This document shows, piece after piece, positions 40,366 to 52,124 of a stretch of DNA of 64,000 nt (positions are counted from its first letter, which is position 1; each line of letters opens with the position of its first letter). This DNA is from Hydrangea macrophylla. Taxonomy: Eukaryota > Streptophyta > Magnoliopsida > Cornales > Hydrangeaceae. A model generated the notes under the pieces. It was given only the letters and a program-made list of their open reading frames with translations, had not been told where the DNA came from and made no database searches. The position numbers were made by a program, and so were the translations under genes. The stretch spans positions 73,765,045-73,829,044 of the forward strand of contig CM066985.1 of the NCBI GenBank assembly GCA_033977485.1, in the 5' to 3' direction.

Positions 40366-42406
40366 TAATAAGCTTATTAATTTTATGCATTTATCTTTTT
40401 GCTTTTTGTTTGTTAGTCATCTTTCTGTTTGGTAAAGAGAAGTAGAAGGCGTAGTCAGGGTTGTTAAGATCGATAGGAGGAGCGTTGGAATTTTTCTCTT
40501 GACTGGTTGAATTTGGAAATGCTCATGCGTGTGAACCAAAAAGGTAAGGGTAATTCTATTCGCACACAGGAAAGAGATAGATACATCTTTTGGGGAGGTT
40601 GTATGAAAGTTGTATGAAAGTTGTGTCCCAAGTATTACCCTTTACTTAGTATACCCACCTACTCTCTACACTCACTACTTTGATTTTAATTAAAACAAAG
40701 TACTATGTACACCCACCACTCATCCCCAAAATAATCCTAACCCTAAAAAGTTTACATTCCTTATTACTCTCTACACCCTTCTTCTTCTTTCATTCTCAAT
40801 CTTCCTTATTACATATGACCTAAAATAAAATTTCTCCCCTATTGATCTAGATTGTGAAGATTCTGAATGTTCGGGAAGCATGAAATGAAAATTAGATCAA
40901 AGGGGAAGAAATCCAAGTATTGTTTGGTCTTTGAAGCTGGTGAAAATTCTAATTTTTTTTACTAATAAATTTGCAAAATGTCTCCTCTACATATTAATTA
41001 TTTCGTCATCATGAATCATCACCACAAGAACATCAATCACCTCTCTCTCTCTGAATGATTTTTTAAATGTTGGAAAGAAGCAATTTTATAGCAAAGAAGT
41101 TCTGCAAGCCTACTGCCCTCCATTTCGAGGCCAATTGTCTCGTTTTTTGAAAAGCAAACAATGTGTATACATATATATATATATATATACACATTTATAT
41201 TTTGTAGAGATAGGTGTAGAGAGCAATTTTTGTTGAAATAACTTATATTTGTGTTGTCCTTTTATGTCATTTTTTATATGGGTAAAAATGTAATGCAAAA
41301 ATTCATTAAAAGGTAGGTATACTCAGTAAAGTAGGTGGGTGCCAATAGAATTTTCCAAAAGGTAATCTTTCCGTCCTACAATAAGTGTCCACATTTCCCT
41401 TTTTAGATGTCTTAAAATAAGTGTCTATTTTCCTAAATTGGTATATAACTTTTACATACTTTTCAAAACTACCCTTATAATAAGAGTAATATTTGGGACA
41501 CAGCCTTCATATAACTTTCATACAACTTCCCCAAAAGATGTGTCTATCTCTCTCCTGTGATGTCACTGGATCCCACAGTGACACAGGAAAGAGATAGACA
41601 CATCTTTTGGGGAGGTTGTATGAAAGTTGTATGAAGGTTGTGTCCCAAGTATTACCCTTATAATAAAGACAAAGTAGCATTTATGTGTGGTCCTAAAATA
41701 AGTAAAAAGTCAAACATCCATTACATTCAAAAGTAAAATTGAAAAGTGACTCTTTAATGAGCTAAAAAAATGAGTAAAGATTGGGACACACCCAAAGACA
41801 CAACTTTTGAGAACAACCTAAGAGATGCATCTATATCTCGAACACAACCTAAGAGATGTGTCTATCTAAAAAATTGTGTCTTTGACATGTGTTTCAAGTA
41901 TTATTCTAAAATAATTAATTTAATATAACTTTTTAAAATAATGTCTTATTATGTATGAAACGGAAGGAGTATTAGAATGGGAGGCGGTATTTTCATTTGC
42001 TTCAATTAACAGTACAAACTTTTGACTTGTGCATAAGTAAAAGATATCTTTCTTCCTAACAAAACTCCAGTGCCATGGAATAAGTATCAAAAGCTCAACT
42101 GATTTCCTATCTCACAAGTTGGACAAATGGGCCCTCTGGAAAGTGTATGAAGATTAAGCTTTTTTTTAGAGATATGTGAACGTTTCCCGAACGTTGTGTG
42201 CAAGGGCAAAGCCAAAATTATTTTTTTGAGATAGGCTAAACTGAATTAAGAAGAAAGAATGTTGACTGGTGACTAAAATTGATAAAATATTAGGGTTGAC
42301 CAAATTTAAAAAACTAAGAAAAGTATTAAAATGTTTTACATATAGAAAATAAATTTCCAAAATTTAGGCGTAGAACTACCCTAGCCTCCCCATAGTCCCC
42401 ATTCCT

Positions 42407-42444
<38 letters not shown>

Positions 42445-45026
42445 TAGTACATTCATCGTAATGAACATCACACTCTTCTCCTCCACATTTTCAGTCAAGA
42501 AGGCGCTTCTCAAAATTACTTATAGCATGTCAGATCATTAGGAAAAATAGGTTAACTCTTTAATTTTGTGTGTGTATGAGAGAGATAGATTCATTTTTGC
42601 AAACTCTGGGTGAAACTTTTAAGGACGAGAAAGAAAATCATTAAGAGTCTGTTTGATTGTCCAGTAAAATTGAATTGCATTATATTAATCCATTTCTGAA
42701 AGAAATTTTATTTTATTTTTGAATTATCGTTTACACTTACACAGCATTCCTACATAGAAATTCATCATCTAGAATTAATCTATTTGAAAATATAGTAGTT
42801 ATACAACAATATTGATTAAGATAAAAAAAATTTCCATTCCAAGAAAACTTGAAATTTACATGCAAGAAATCCGACAGAATTTTAGATTTTCTTAAATAGT
42901 CTCATCCAAGATTTAAGACGGACTCATGCATAAAAATGCTATTTATTATTATTATTATTTTTATTTATTTATTTATGATGGATTGTTAACATTCATAGGA
43001 TTTTCAAACAGATCATAAATAAGGGTTCTTTAATACTCTCTGTGTCACATATTAAGTGTCAAATTTGAGAATTACAAGTGATCAGATAATTTAATGTAGT
43101 AAATGTGTAAATTTGAAAAATGGATAATCAAAATACATCGACTTTTCATTTCAAAGAGGAATATTAAAAGAGTAATGCTAGGTACACTAAAAAGGGACAC
43201 CTAAATAACACACATGCTGGCATGAATTTCTAAAATAATTCATCAATTACCAAATAAAGTTCGACACATTAGCGGGAGCACAGTGTAAGTGCAAAAAATC
43301 GGTGTACTTGGCATTTTCCATATTAAAATGTGACATCGCAAAACGAAATAAATGACTTGGAACGGAGATCACTACTAATTAGGAAAAGATAATATATAGT
43401 ATATACTTGCCTGTATAGGACCATTCTCATCAGATTCAAGCCTGTACTCATGGATGATCCAATCAGTTTTCTGGCCATTTGGGGCCCTCCCTTTGTAGAA
43501 GACAAGGGTTTTCCTCATGCCTATGAGTTTAGACCTATCATACACAGCCTTGTCTCTCCCTGTAGCCTTCCAAAACCCAGCCATGGTAGCCCTGTTAGTT
43601 CTTGTTCCACTGGGGTACTTCTTATCCTTGTGACTGAAGAAATACCACTCTTTCTGTTCTTCATATCCAATTCCACATATATCTGCACAAGACCATTAAG
43701 AACAATGATGTATATCAAATAAAGACATTAGTCCAAATGTCTTAATAAAGTTGTAATTTTTTATTTGAAAATTGTAATTGGAAATATACATATATTTTTT
43801 TGGGGTGTTTAGCTAGCTAGAAAAATTGTTCGAAGTTTTAGTTTTGGGAGTCCAAACAATTACTATTATTTCTAGGTCAGTGAATTAATTGAGTCTCTAG
43901 AGTATTTCTGTGTACAACCATATAAAAAAGAGACTAAAAATGTCATGTATTGTAAGCTTCTCAAGTAAAAGTACTAATAAATAAATATTTGTAAAAGGGC
44001 CTGGCTGCCCCGATCTCAAAATGGCTTGTTACATATATTGACCACCCAAAGTGCATGGTGGTGTCAAAGCATCATCCCAAATTCGAACATAGTATCAGAG
44101 TTTTTAAAATTTTAGCATATAGTAATTAAGTTATATGTTTCTTGAATAACAATAAATATTGTCTAAACATACTACAAAGGGAGATGCAAAACTCTCTTAT
44201 ATATAAAAGTCAATCAACAACTCACTCGGCTCTATCTAGTTTGCCTCGTCTCTCAAATATCTCCAAAGAGGTACAGTTTATTGGAGCCCAAAACCCCAAA
44301 AGATGAAACACGAAAGTATTGAAAAAATGGAATATATATATATATATATATATGTATCAAAAGCTCTGTGCCATGGAATATGTATCAAAAGCTCAAACAA
44401 ATGCAAGTGGGATAAATGGGCCCTCTGGACAGTGTGTGAAGACTAAAAATGCGAAAAACTTTTTTTATTTTATTTTATGAAATAGATCAAATTAACCTTT
44501 TTTTTTTTTTTTGAACGGCCAATTTTTGATTTCATTAAAATTTAAAAGATGCAATTTAACATTAGTGCCTCCCAACAAACCAAGATAAATCCCCCCAAAA
44601 CTATAATTATCAAAACAGCAGAAACTATGTCAAATAACCCCAACAGCCCAATTACAATGTTTAAAGCATAACCCATATCCCAGGCAGCAAGACATCCATA
44701 AAAGAAACCTAATTAACAAAGTAATTAGGTTCAAATTAACCTAATTAAGCTGGTCTTATAATAGACTTGTAGCGAAGGTCGTATATATATATGTATATAT
44801 CGATAGAAGAAACCCTAAAAACAAAGTAAAGAACTGAGTACGTACCTTGGAGATCCCATGGTTCAATTCTGTACAGATCAACGTCTCTGATAACATCAAA
44901 ATCAATCTTCTGTGATGTGATCTTCTTCTTTAAATAGTATCCTACAAGCTCCTCATCTGTTGGATGAAACCGAAATCCAGGTGGCACACTTGATTCCACT
45001 GAGTTCATCGTATTCGATTGATCCAT
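39170..45026 (-). CDS. NAC transcription factor, VND (vascular-related NAC-domain) type
   Basis: Three coding exons: 44846-45026, 43411-43682 and 39170-39787 (1071 bp, 356 residues). They join in phase. All five NAC subdomains are present: A ([20 protein letters not shown]), B ([13 protein letters not shown]), C ([20 protein letters not shown], then [12 protein letters not shown]), D ([20 protein letters not shown], then [11 protein letters not shown]) and E ([12 protein letters not shown]). The wording, and [17 protein letters not shown] at about residues 284-300, are those of VND4/5/6-like proteins, nuclear switches for xylem vessel and secondary-wall genes. The ATG at 45026 gives the usual short N-terminus. 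Intron 1 is ordinary GT-AG. Intron 2 (39788-43410, 3.6 kb) needs a GC donor (CAG/GCAAGT) to keep the frame. Intron 2 holds several MITEs, intron 1 a LINE tail. No stop or shift is seen, so it is probably functional. The exact subgroup is unsure. Confidence 0.93.
40088..40250 (-). mobile_element. LINE-type 3' tail remnant in NAC intron 2
   Basis: A T run then GAACAGCATCATATATTACT on the plus strand, that is, a poly-A end on the minus strand. Confidence 0.35.
40303..40366. repeat. (TTTA)n(TTA)n microsatellite
   Basis: A TTTA run passing into about fifteen TTA units, within NAC intron 2. Confidence 0.95.
40563..40651. mobile_element. Half copy of the hairpin MITE found at 41484
   Basis: From CACACAGGAAAGAGATAGA to CCCAAGTATTACCC it matches the right arm of the 41484-41654 element. 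The left arm is absent. Confidence 0.7.
41472..41666. mobile_element. Near-perfect hairpin MITE with direct flanking repeats
   Basis: The body (about 41484-41654) is two arms of about 80 bp, almost exact inverted copies, meeting at GTCACTGGATCCCACAGTGAC. CCCTTATAATAA occurs on both sides (41472-41483 and 41655-41666). Lies in NAC intron 2. Confidence 0.78.
41770..41912. mobile_element. Diverged relative of the 41484 hairpin MITE
   Basis: Left arm GAGTAAAGATTGGGACACAC, right arm ends GTTTCAAGTATTATTCT. The inner arms carry AACCTAAGAGATGYRTCTAT twice. Confidence 0.5.
42410..42442. repeat. (GA)n microsatellite
   Basis: About sixteen GA units in NAC intron 2. Confidence 0.95.
42645..43025. mobile_element. 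Possible MITE with GTCTGTTTGA ends
   Basis: GTCTGTTTGATTGTCC on the left and, inverted, ATCTGTTTGAAAATCC on the right. No target duplication could be fixed. Confidence 0.4.
43160..43311. mobile_element. MITE with AGTAATGCTAGGTACAC ends
   Basis: Left end AGTAATGCTAGGTACACTAA, right end (inverted) AAAATGCCAAGTACACCGAT. About 150 bp, just inside intron 2 of the NAC gene. Confidence 0.65.
44497..44740 (-). mobile_element. LINE-type 3' tail remnant in NAC intron 1
   Basis: A T run then GAACGGCCAATTTTTGATTT on the plus strand, the inverted poly-A end of a plant L1-like remnant, followed by A/C-rich sequence. Confidence 0.45.
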
Positions 45027-45658
45027 CGATCTACTGTGACTGCATCAAATTCACCACTGGTTTCCTTAATTTATACTCCATCTTTTCATCATAAAACCAA
45101 TATACAGAGGGAAAAAAAAAAGGAGGAGAGAATCGAAAATAGCAGAATAAAAAGCTAAAGTCCTGTTTAGTAATGTTGCGGTTTTCAGTTTCCTGCTTTT
45201 GTTTTCATTTCTCTGAAAATGAAAGTTTAAAACTCTAGTTTGTGTTTTCAAAATTTAGAAAACTGAAAACGTTTATCATATATATAGCCCTACAAAATTA
45301 AAATAGGATACAAATGAAAAGTTGACAAGTATTATCACTGTAATCATCAACTCAATTGGAGGTGAGCAACACAACACTGATCAAAAGCGTGACATATAAA
45401 TAAAACCATACTTTTACATACAATGATTTTCGTTAGAAAGAGAGGTGAAAAGGAGAAGAAAACCAAATGACCAGAATTTGGGTGTTGCAAAAAGTAAAAA
45501 CCAAGAGATCTGTGTTGTGGAGGTGTTTGAAGAAACGGACAATTAGAGGTTTTTGCTAATGATGATGTCTTCGGTTGGTGAATGGTGGAAATGATGCATC
45601 AAGAACGGGGTCTTCATCACCACTTTGAATAGATAGAGTTATATAAAAGTATAGACTG

Positions 45659-45689
<31 letters not shown>

Positions 45690-45700
45690 TTCTACGGTCA

Positions 45701-45857
45701 GGCTCTTAAGTGAACATGATTGAGTGAACATACCCAGTGAACATGTTTTTAGCCTAAAAACACCCGCGGGCTGCGCTGTCCCGGTGACCCGCAGATTTTT
45801 TAGACTATACAACATGTTCACTGGGTATGTTCACTCAACCCTGTTCACTTAACAGCC
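45701..45857. mobile_element. MITE with about 47-bp inverted ends
   Basis: GGCTCTTAAGTGAACATGAT on the left and, inverted, GGCTGTTAAGTGAACAGGGT on the right. Both continue with GAGTGAACATACCCAGTGAA. Inside the predicted 5' UTR intron of the NAC gene. Confidence 0.78.
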
Positions 45858-46507
45858 TCATCGTATATTCCGATATGCATCTATATATTGATAGGTATCT
45901 CACTACTTGTAGAAAGTAACCCAAATCTGTGAAACGTACTTCGAATTGTTATAATTAACCACGTAAATATTGTGTTCTTGATTTTTTTGTCTTCACAAAT
46001 CATGATCAGGGTTAAAACCCTAAATAAAGTCGGACCAAAAAGTAAGAATTGAGAAAGGAACATAAAGAAGAATTAAAAAAAAAAAAAAAACAAGTTTTAA
46101 TTGGATTATTGAAAGAATAGAGAAAAATATCAAAAGGTGAAACAAGTTTGATGTTGCAAACTAGTGGAGTCTAGCTTGTGATTATCAATCAAGCTAAAAA
46201 TTGGATCTTCTTATGTTTTAGTGTTCAACAGCTAATTAAGAGCATGACTTTATCCAAATTTAGCACGCCTTTGTCTAGAGGGAAAATTTTTGTGAGGCCA
46301 AAAAGAAGTGCACCTTTTCATTGATCAGAGCCTGCCAGAAGAGAAATGTTCTATATATTTATGTATATGTTTAGTGTGTGTAAGGGAGAGAGAAAAGTGT
46401 AAAGAAAGGGTTCTCTAGCTTGCAGGGTTCTGACTCTCTTGTCTATTTGTCTAGAACTTCCATGGCACATCTGACTTCTTTCTTTCATACACTGATTTCG
46501 AGATGAA

Positions 46508-46510
<3 letters not shown>

Positions 46511-46543
<33 letters not shown>
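46511..46543. repeat. (GA)n microsatellite
   Basis: About sixteen GA units. Confidence 0.95.
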
Positions 46544-46544
<1 letters not shown>

Positions 46545-46594
46545 ATGTGTGTTGCGCCGGAACTAAAGTTCATAGCTTGAGCCAACATGCATAG

Positions 46595-46629
<35 letters not shown>

Positions 46630-46890
46630 AGGACTAAATCTATCATGCAGTGCAAGGTTTACCTGAGACTGAGAGGTTAGTGTTTAAACTTGTAGAGTTA
46701 TTACTTGTTGCAGATAGAAGAGAGGAAATGGAGGAGAAGTAGAAGAAAGACAAAAGAAGAAGAGGGTGAGAATATATTAGGAGAATATGTTAGGAAAGGA
46801 AAAGAAAGAAGAGAGAGAAAATTCCGTTAGCGGAGAGAGAGAGAGAGAGACAGAGAGGGCGGAAAGAACGGAATATAAAAAGGAACGGGG

Positions 46891-47800
46891 GCAAAAGGGT
46901 GGAAGGACCATTCGATTGCGCATGTGTTGACTGTTCATGGTTTACTGTCCCCAGCAGCAAGTTGGTGTCACTATCTTACTTCTCACATACATTAAACGAC
47001 TTTTTTTTTTTTTTTTTTCCTGCTTTTGTTAGGCTTTGTTTGGCAATAACTTTGGGACACTATCTGACTCCAAAAGTTAAAATGAAATTATTTGACAAAT
47101 CAACTCCCATATTTAATCACATAAATATGTGATTGAGTCAGGTGATTGAATCGCGAAAGTAAAAATTGTTTCCAAATAAGACTGTAAGCATTTTTCTTCA
47201 TCTGATGAAATATCTCGTAGGTTATGCAGAATCTAGTTATTTTAAAATTTTTGGCAAAAGTCCATAAAAGCAATTACAGTGAGTTTAAGGTGAATCATGG
47301 ACCTAGAGCTATTTATTATTTAAGGTGAATCATGCAAATTAAGGTGTGCTCTATGATTGGTCGCTAAAAGTTTAGTCCATAAACGTACAATCGCTCTTGA
47401 GTCTTGCCATATATACATATATAAATGTATGTATGTATGTATATTGAATAGGTACATTGATAACTCATCTAGGGCTACATTTTGGGTGGACTGAGCTTCA
47501 TTTTAGGTCTGTCCAGAATAGGCCGAGTTTTAGCTGAGTCTGCTCAAACCCGAGCTCGACAAACTCAACCTAAGTCCCACTAGCTAGCGTTTCAGTTTTG
47601 AAACCCGAATTCGAATTATAGTAGATAAACAATAATCTATAGACTATCAAACCTAAATTATTTCGATCTAGATTTGAGAAAAAAACTTTTATCTATTAAT
47701 TTAATTTTTCATAAAAATCTAATTAACACTGTATTTTGTCACTAAAAAGCACCTATAATTTTACGATAAAAAATAATACATAGATAAAGCACAATATAAC
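46891..47800. other. Upstream flank of the NAC gene up to element D
   Basis: No gene seen. Contains a T run (about 47001-47018) and GTAT repeats (about 47428-47442). Element D's LTR begins at 47801, about 0.9 kb from the presumed leader. Confidence 0.5.
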
Positions 47801-49972
47801 TGTCACGACCCATCCCGCTAACGTGCGGAAACAGGACACGTGGCACGCCACCAAGGCTCAACCAACCATTACATAACAATACGTAGCGGAAAAGAACTTT
47901 AAAACAACCTTGAGTAAATAAAACTTTTGGAAACATTAAAATCCGAGTTGTAAAATCCGTATAAAATTGAAAACGTAATTACATTTGAAACCGGATGAAT
48001 ATATGTTAAAAGGGGTCCCAAAGGTACCCTAATTAAGAACCAATCAAAACCTTTTAAAAATTTCTGGAAAAGGTATAAAAATCAACCATGCAGGGGGTAT
48101 TTCGACCGGTCGAACTACCCCCTTCGACCGGTCGAATGACCCTTTAGCAGAATCCTGCACAATGCTGCAGAATTTTGCCTAAAGATCCAATCCGACCTTC
48201 ACTTCAACATTACTCCAACAACAACCCAAAATCGAACTTCACAAGCTCTAATATGCTATCAAAAATAAAGTTTACAATTACAATTCCATGAAAAGGAACA
48301 ATAGCGGAACAAGCTAAGGCTTGTTTGGCTCAATTCACAAAACTCTATCCACAATCCTTCAAAATCCGAATTTGATAAGTTAAGCTTTCAAAATATGAAC
48401 TCACGAGTTCTAAATTGTTTTAAACATAACCAAAAGAATTCCACTAACTATTACAACATTTCATAACCATTCCATGGCTTTGTAAGTTAAGAGTAAAACA
48501 TAGTTCTAGTTCTCCACTTTCATTATTACAACATTTGGAAAGGAAATCAACGTAAACAAAAAGGTGATCCCCGGCATTCCCACGGCCTCACTCTTCATGC
48601 TTCTCCTTTCCTTTCTTCATACATGCAATGGAGTAAATCTCCATTGCTCAGCTATATGCTGAGTGCACAATTCTAAACATATGCTTATATGAAAATTCAT
48701 GTTCTAAATATTTAAAACACATCAAAATAGTCGTTAGGGTAAGTAGTATGCTTCCATCCGGTAAATGAAACAGATGCCGTGGAAGGCACTGCTCTTCCAC
48801 GCATCCCGTACACTGGTTGGGCCTTCCTCCATACCAGGTGCCGTGTCCTGGTTGGGCCTTCCTCCATACCAGACACAACCACAATCAATGTTACAATCCT
48901 CAAACTTCGAGGAGCTTACGCCCGGATTGAATTGCACTAAACCCCCCTTTGACCCACATAACACATAACATGCTCACATAAACATTTGTACGTGCTTTTA
49001 TCGCATTTTCATGTGCATAAGTAACAGGACTAATTAATACATGAATTTCTCCCGGATCCAAAAATATCAATTCGATATTCAAAACATGTAAATTCTATAT
49101 AATTCAAAGGCTTAGAATTCATACCTCGTGCGATTTTCCTATAACTTTGAAGGATTAACTAGGGGACTGATTAAACGTCGGATCTCAAATTTCAAGCGAT
49201 TCCTACAAGTTTACACGCATTTTTTCTAAAATTCCAACATTAGGATTTTTATAAAAACTTAACCAAACAAGTCCTAAGAAATATCAAAACGTAACTATTA
49301 CCTCGAGGAGTTCGAATATGAAATTCGGTGGAGTTCAGACGGACGAAAGGTCGCCAATTGTCATCGCAAAGCCCGTGGCAAGAATCTCCCTTTTCTCTCT
49401 CCTCTTTAACGATATTTTTATAAGTTTTTGGAAAATGAAATCTCACCCTCCTCTATTTGTAAAAAAACTTTCCTGAATTTGCGTTTACCACCCTACAACT
49501 TCTCAAAACTTCTAATTAATCCACGAAACGTCGACCACGTCCATTTTATTGCTTCACGAGTGAAAACTATAAATTCTAACAATTGTCGACTAAGTCTCGT
49601 TTTTCGCCGTAATTACGTTCTGAAAACTATTTTCGTGAAATCTCTAGATAACCTACCTTTTATGCAACATATTACATTGGTTATCTCTAACTCGTTCCAA
49701 TTGATCTCTTACAAGATCAAACTATCAGAAAAGTACACAAAATAGGTATATTCACTATTCACACATACCAAATAATTCAAATAACATTCAATCCACATAA
49801 ATGCCATTTAATCATGTCAAGTTCCTCATGAATTACCAACTTCCCGTGTCCTCGATTGACACTCACCGTTGACCCTCAGTCAACTCCATTTCAATTATTA
49901 ATCAACATTAATAATTCTCAGAAATTCACTTATGCATTTAAAAAGAGTATATTTTTAGGGACGGGTGTGACA
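47801..49972 (-). repeat. 3' LTR of element D
   Basis: TGTCACGACCC at the left, GGGTGTGACA at the right, 2172 bp. It aligns with 62739-64000. It includes a tandem 25-bp repeat starting CTGGTTGGGCCTTCCTCCAT (about 48813-48872) and two TTCGACCGGTCGAA palindromes (48101-48136). Confidence 0.87.
48101..48136 (-). repeat. Paired TTCGACCGGTCGAA palindromes in 3' LTR D
   Basis: Two exact 14-bp palindromes 8 bp apart (CTACCCCC spacer). In the 5' LTR (63052-63087) the first copy is mutated to TTCAACTGGTCGAA. Confidence 0.85.
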
Positions 49973-49990
49973 ACTCTCCCCTCCAAAAAG
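49973..49990 (-). other. Polypurine tract, element D
   Basis: The minus strand reads TTTTTGGAGGGGAGAGT directly before TGTCACACCC of the 3' LTR. Confidence 0.7.
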
Positions 49991-52119
49991 GAAGTTTGTC
50001 CCCAAACTTATATAATTTCACCAAATTGCAACGACTTCTCATAAGCACTTCCAATGTTTGTCTCATTACAACTACACATGTCTTACTGAGATATCACAAT
50101 CTCACGAGGATAATAAATCCTCAAGCTCTGAAGGAAAATAAATCCTCAGAGCCCTCATCTCAATCCAACTGAAGGTTCAAACCATCTTCTAATAATACAT
50201 CGAAGCATCTCGATAAGTAACTACATCAATACCTGAGTAGATCATACTCAATAGTCAAACTTGGCATTCAATCCCATCGCGATGTCACAACGTCAACTCA
50301 CATATACCTTCACTGTACTTGTCACATTCCATTTTCAAAACTCAAAAGTTTCATCAAAATACTGAAACCAAAGGAAACAATTCGTCTCTCAGTCACCTAT
50401 CTTGCTTTTCGACTAAAAGTCGTTGACAACACGTCTTAGCTGGTTAATAATCATACACGATTCTTCATCTCGAAGTGAACCCAAAACTAAGTACTATCAT
50501 ACATACATACTATGTCGATAAGTCAATACCTCAACCAACTATTTCATATACCATAGATTCAATCCCTTATCTTGCTAATCGCATAATACTTGTAGAACTA
50601 TAACCCATTTTCAAATGACTCTCATTCCTTATCAAATTCCATTTCGGTTTAATCCAACCTAGTATTATACTTCCAATCATACGTGCCTCGCAAGATACTA
50701 CCCAGATTCCCAACTGGCAGTTCCATATCATTCTACTTCTTCGAGCCCACCTAAAGTCCCGAATAGTTACACACACTTGTCCCTTATCTCTCATATCCTG
50801 TACTCGAACTACCATCGATTATTATAGAGGATTACACTTCACACTTTCAATTTAAAACTTTTAACAAAGTCAAATACATATTCTCATTTTTGTTTGTAAA
50901 ATAAAATAAATTATTTTAAAATTTCACATAACGCTTTCATAACATAATTAACCCAATATCCATTGCAACAAATAACGTTGTTAACCCAAATTGACTTAGT
51001 CAATCATACACGTACCACATCATTCATCATGATGCATTCCCATACTCAGAACATACCTTGTTCCTGTCGCAAACCTTTGTCCATTTATAGTCCATCCCAT
51101 TTACATAATGTACATATACCCTAAGTATTACTTTTTTGTCGGGGATCTCAACTGCAATATAATACATTCTTGTCTCATACCCTACTTGTCCACTATCCTT
51201 AAGTTTATTAGTCCAGGTAGATCTACTATCATCACGTAGTTATACGATTCCATAAATCTCTGGTATTTCACTTTCACCTTTACACAAGTCAATACCAATC
51301 ATACTCTTGTATCTCTACTCTTATTGAGGTTTTTTTTTACAATCCCTTTACACTGAACATACGCTCTTCAAAAAGCATTCCAAGGCACCATACTTTATTA
51401 AACCATTCAATATTTCATAGCTCTAGTCAATCTGACTTAACTCTAATTCAGATTCTCTAATTCTTTATTTTTGCTATTCTGATCTCAAATTCACTGTTCC
51501 CGAAGAACCCGTTCCTCACGTATTCATACTATTCCCGTAACTATCTAAAGACAACTTAGTAATTTGATCTTCCCAATCAAGTACCATAGTCTTACTGTGT
51601 TCGATAAATTCCCTATTGACTTCCAATTCACATACTCTTCGTGACAATACTTAAGGTCACCCATTCTCACTCTGGTACTAATGTTAACCCATTCATAACT
51701 ATTGTCTTCAAGTGCTTCACACTTTACGGATCTCATCAAGTTCCTGATCATTCACAACCTCAATTCATTCATAACCTTGAGTTATTACAATGCTTAAACA
51801 TAGATCAAGTTCCCTTCAGGACAATGCTCAAGTCAATTCGTTAAGTGGCACTACCTCCAGCTTACTAAGTTCAAGTGTACAACATTTCACTAACTCGTTA
51901 CTTTAGAATTTCTAAGTTTACCCTTTGCTCATATAGAACCCACTCGTTTGACAACTACCATTGTGTCCTAAGCGCTAAGTATACCATATCCTTCCACGAT
52001 ACCTGACTTCCAAAGTCCACTTGACACCTCATCACAAGTGATTAATACCACTTTTTTTACTCAAACAAATTTTTTTTATTTTAAAACATTTTAAACACTT
52101 TAAAATTTTCTTTGAGAAG
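49991..52119 (-). other. Left part of the non-coding interior of element D
   Basis: No domain recognised in any frame. Two perfect short hairpins lie side by side: GAGGATAATAAATCCTC (50106-50122) and GCTCTGA...TCAGAGC (50125-50152), sharing an AATAAATCCTC core. Confidence 0.6.
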
Positions 52120-52124
52120 AAATC

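Larger units (their letters stand above)
45027..46890 (-). promoter_or_regulatory. Predicted 5' UTR intron, CT-rich leader exon and promoter of the NAC gene
   Basis: Thirteen bases upstream of the ATG lies a good acceptor (TTTGATGCAG, AG at 45040-45041). A matching donor (CTCAG/GTAAAC) is at 46663/46662, giving a UTR intron of about 1.62 kb. The region 46664-46890 reads on the minus strand as a strongly CT-rich leader, and TTTTTATATTCC near 46872-46883 may be the TATA box. Microsatellites (GA, 46511-46543; TA, about 46600-46622 and 45664-45690) and a MITE lie in the intron. Prediction only. Confidence 0.5.

Noticed and set aside
49991..52119. Hidden gag or pol in the interior of element D
   Set aside because: I looked for the CCHC knuckle, D(S/L)G protease, RT YVDD-type and integrase motifs in the listed frames and found none. 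A profile search of all frames would be the decisive test.
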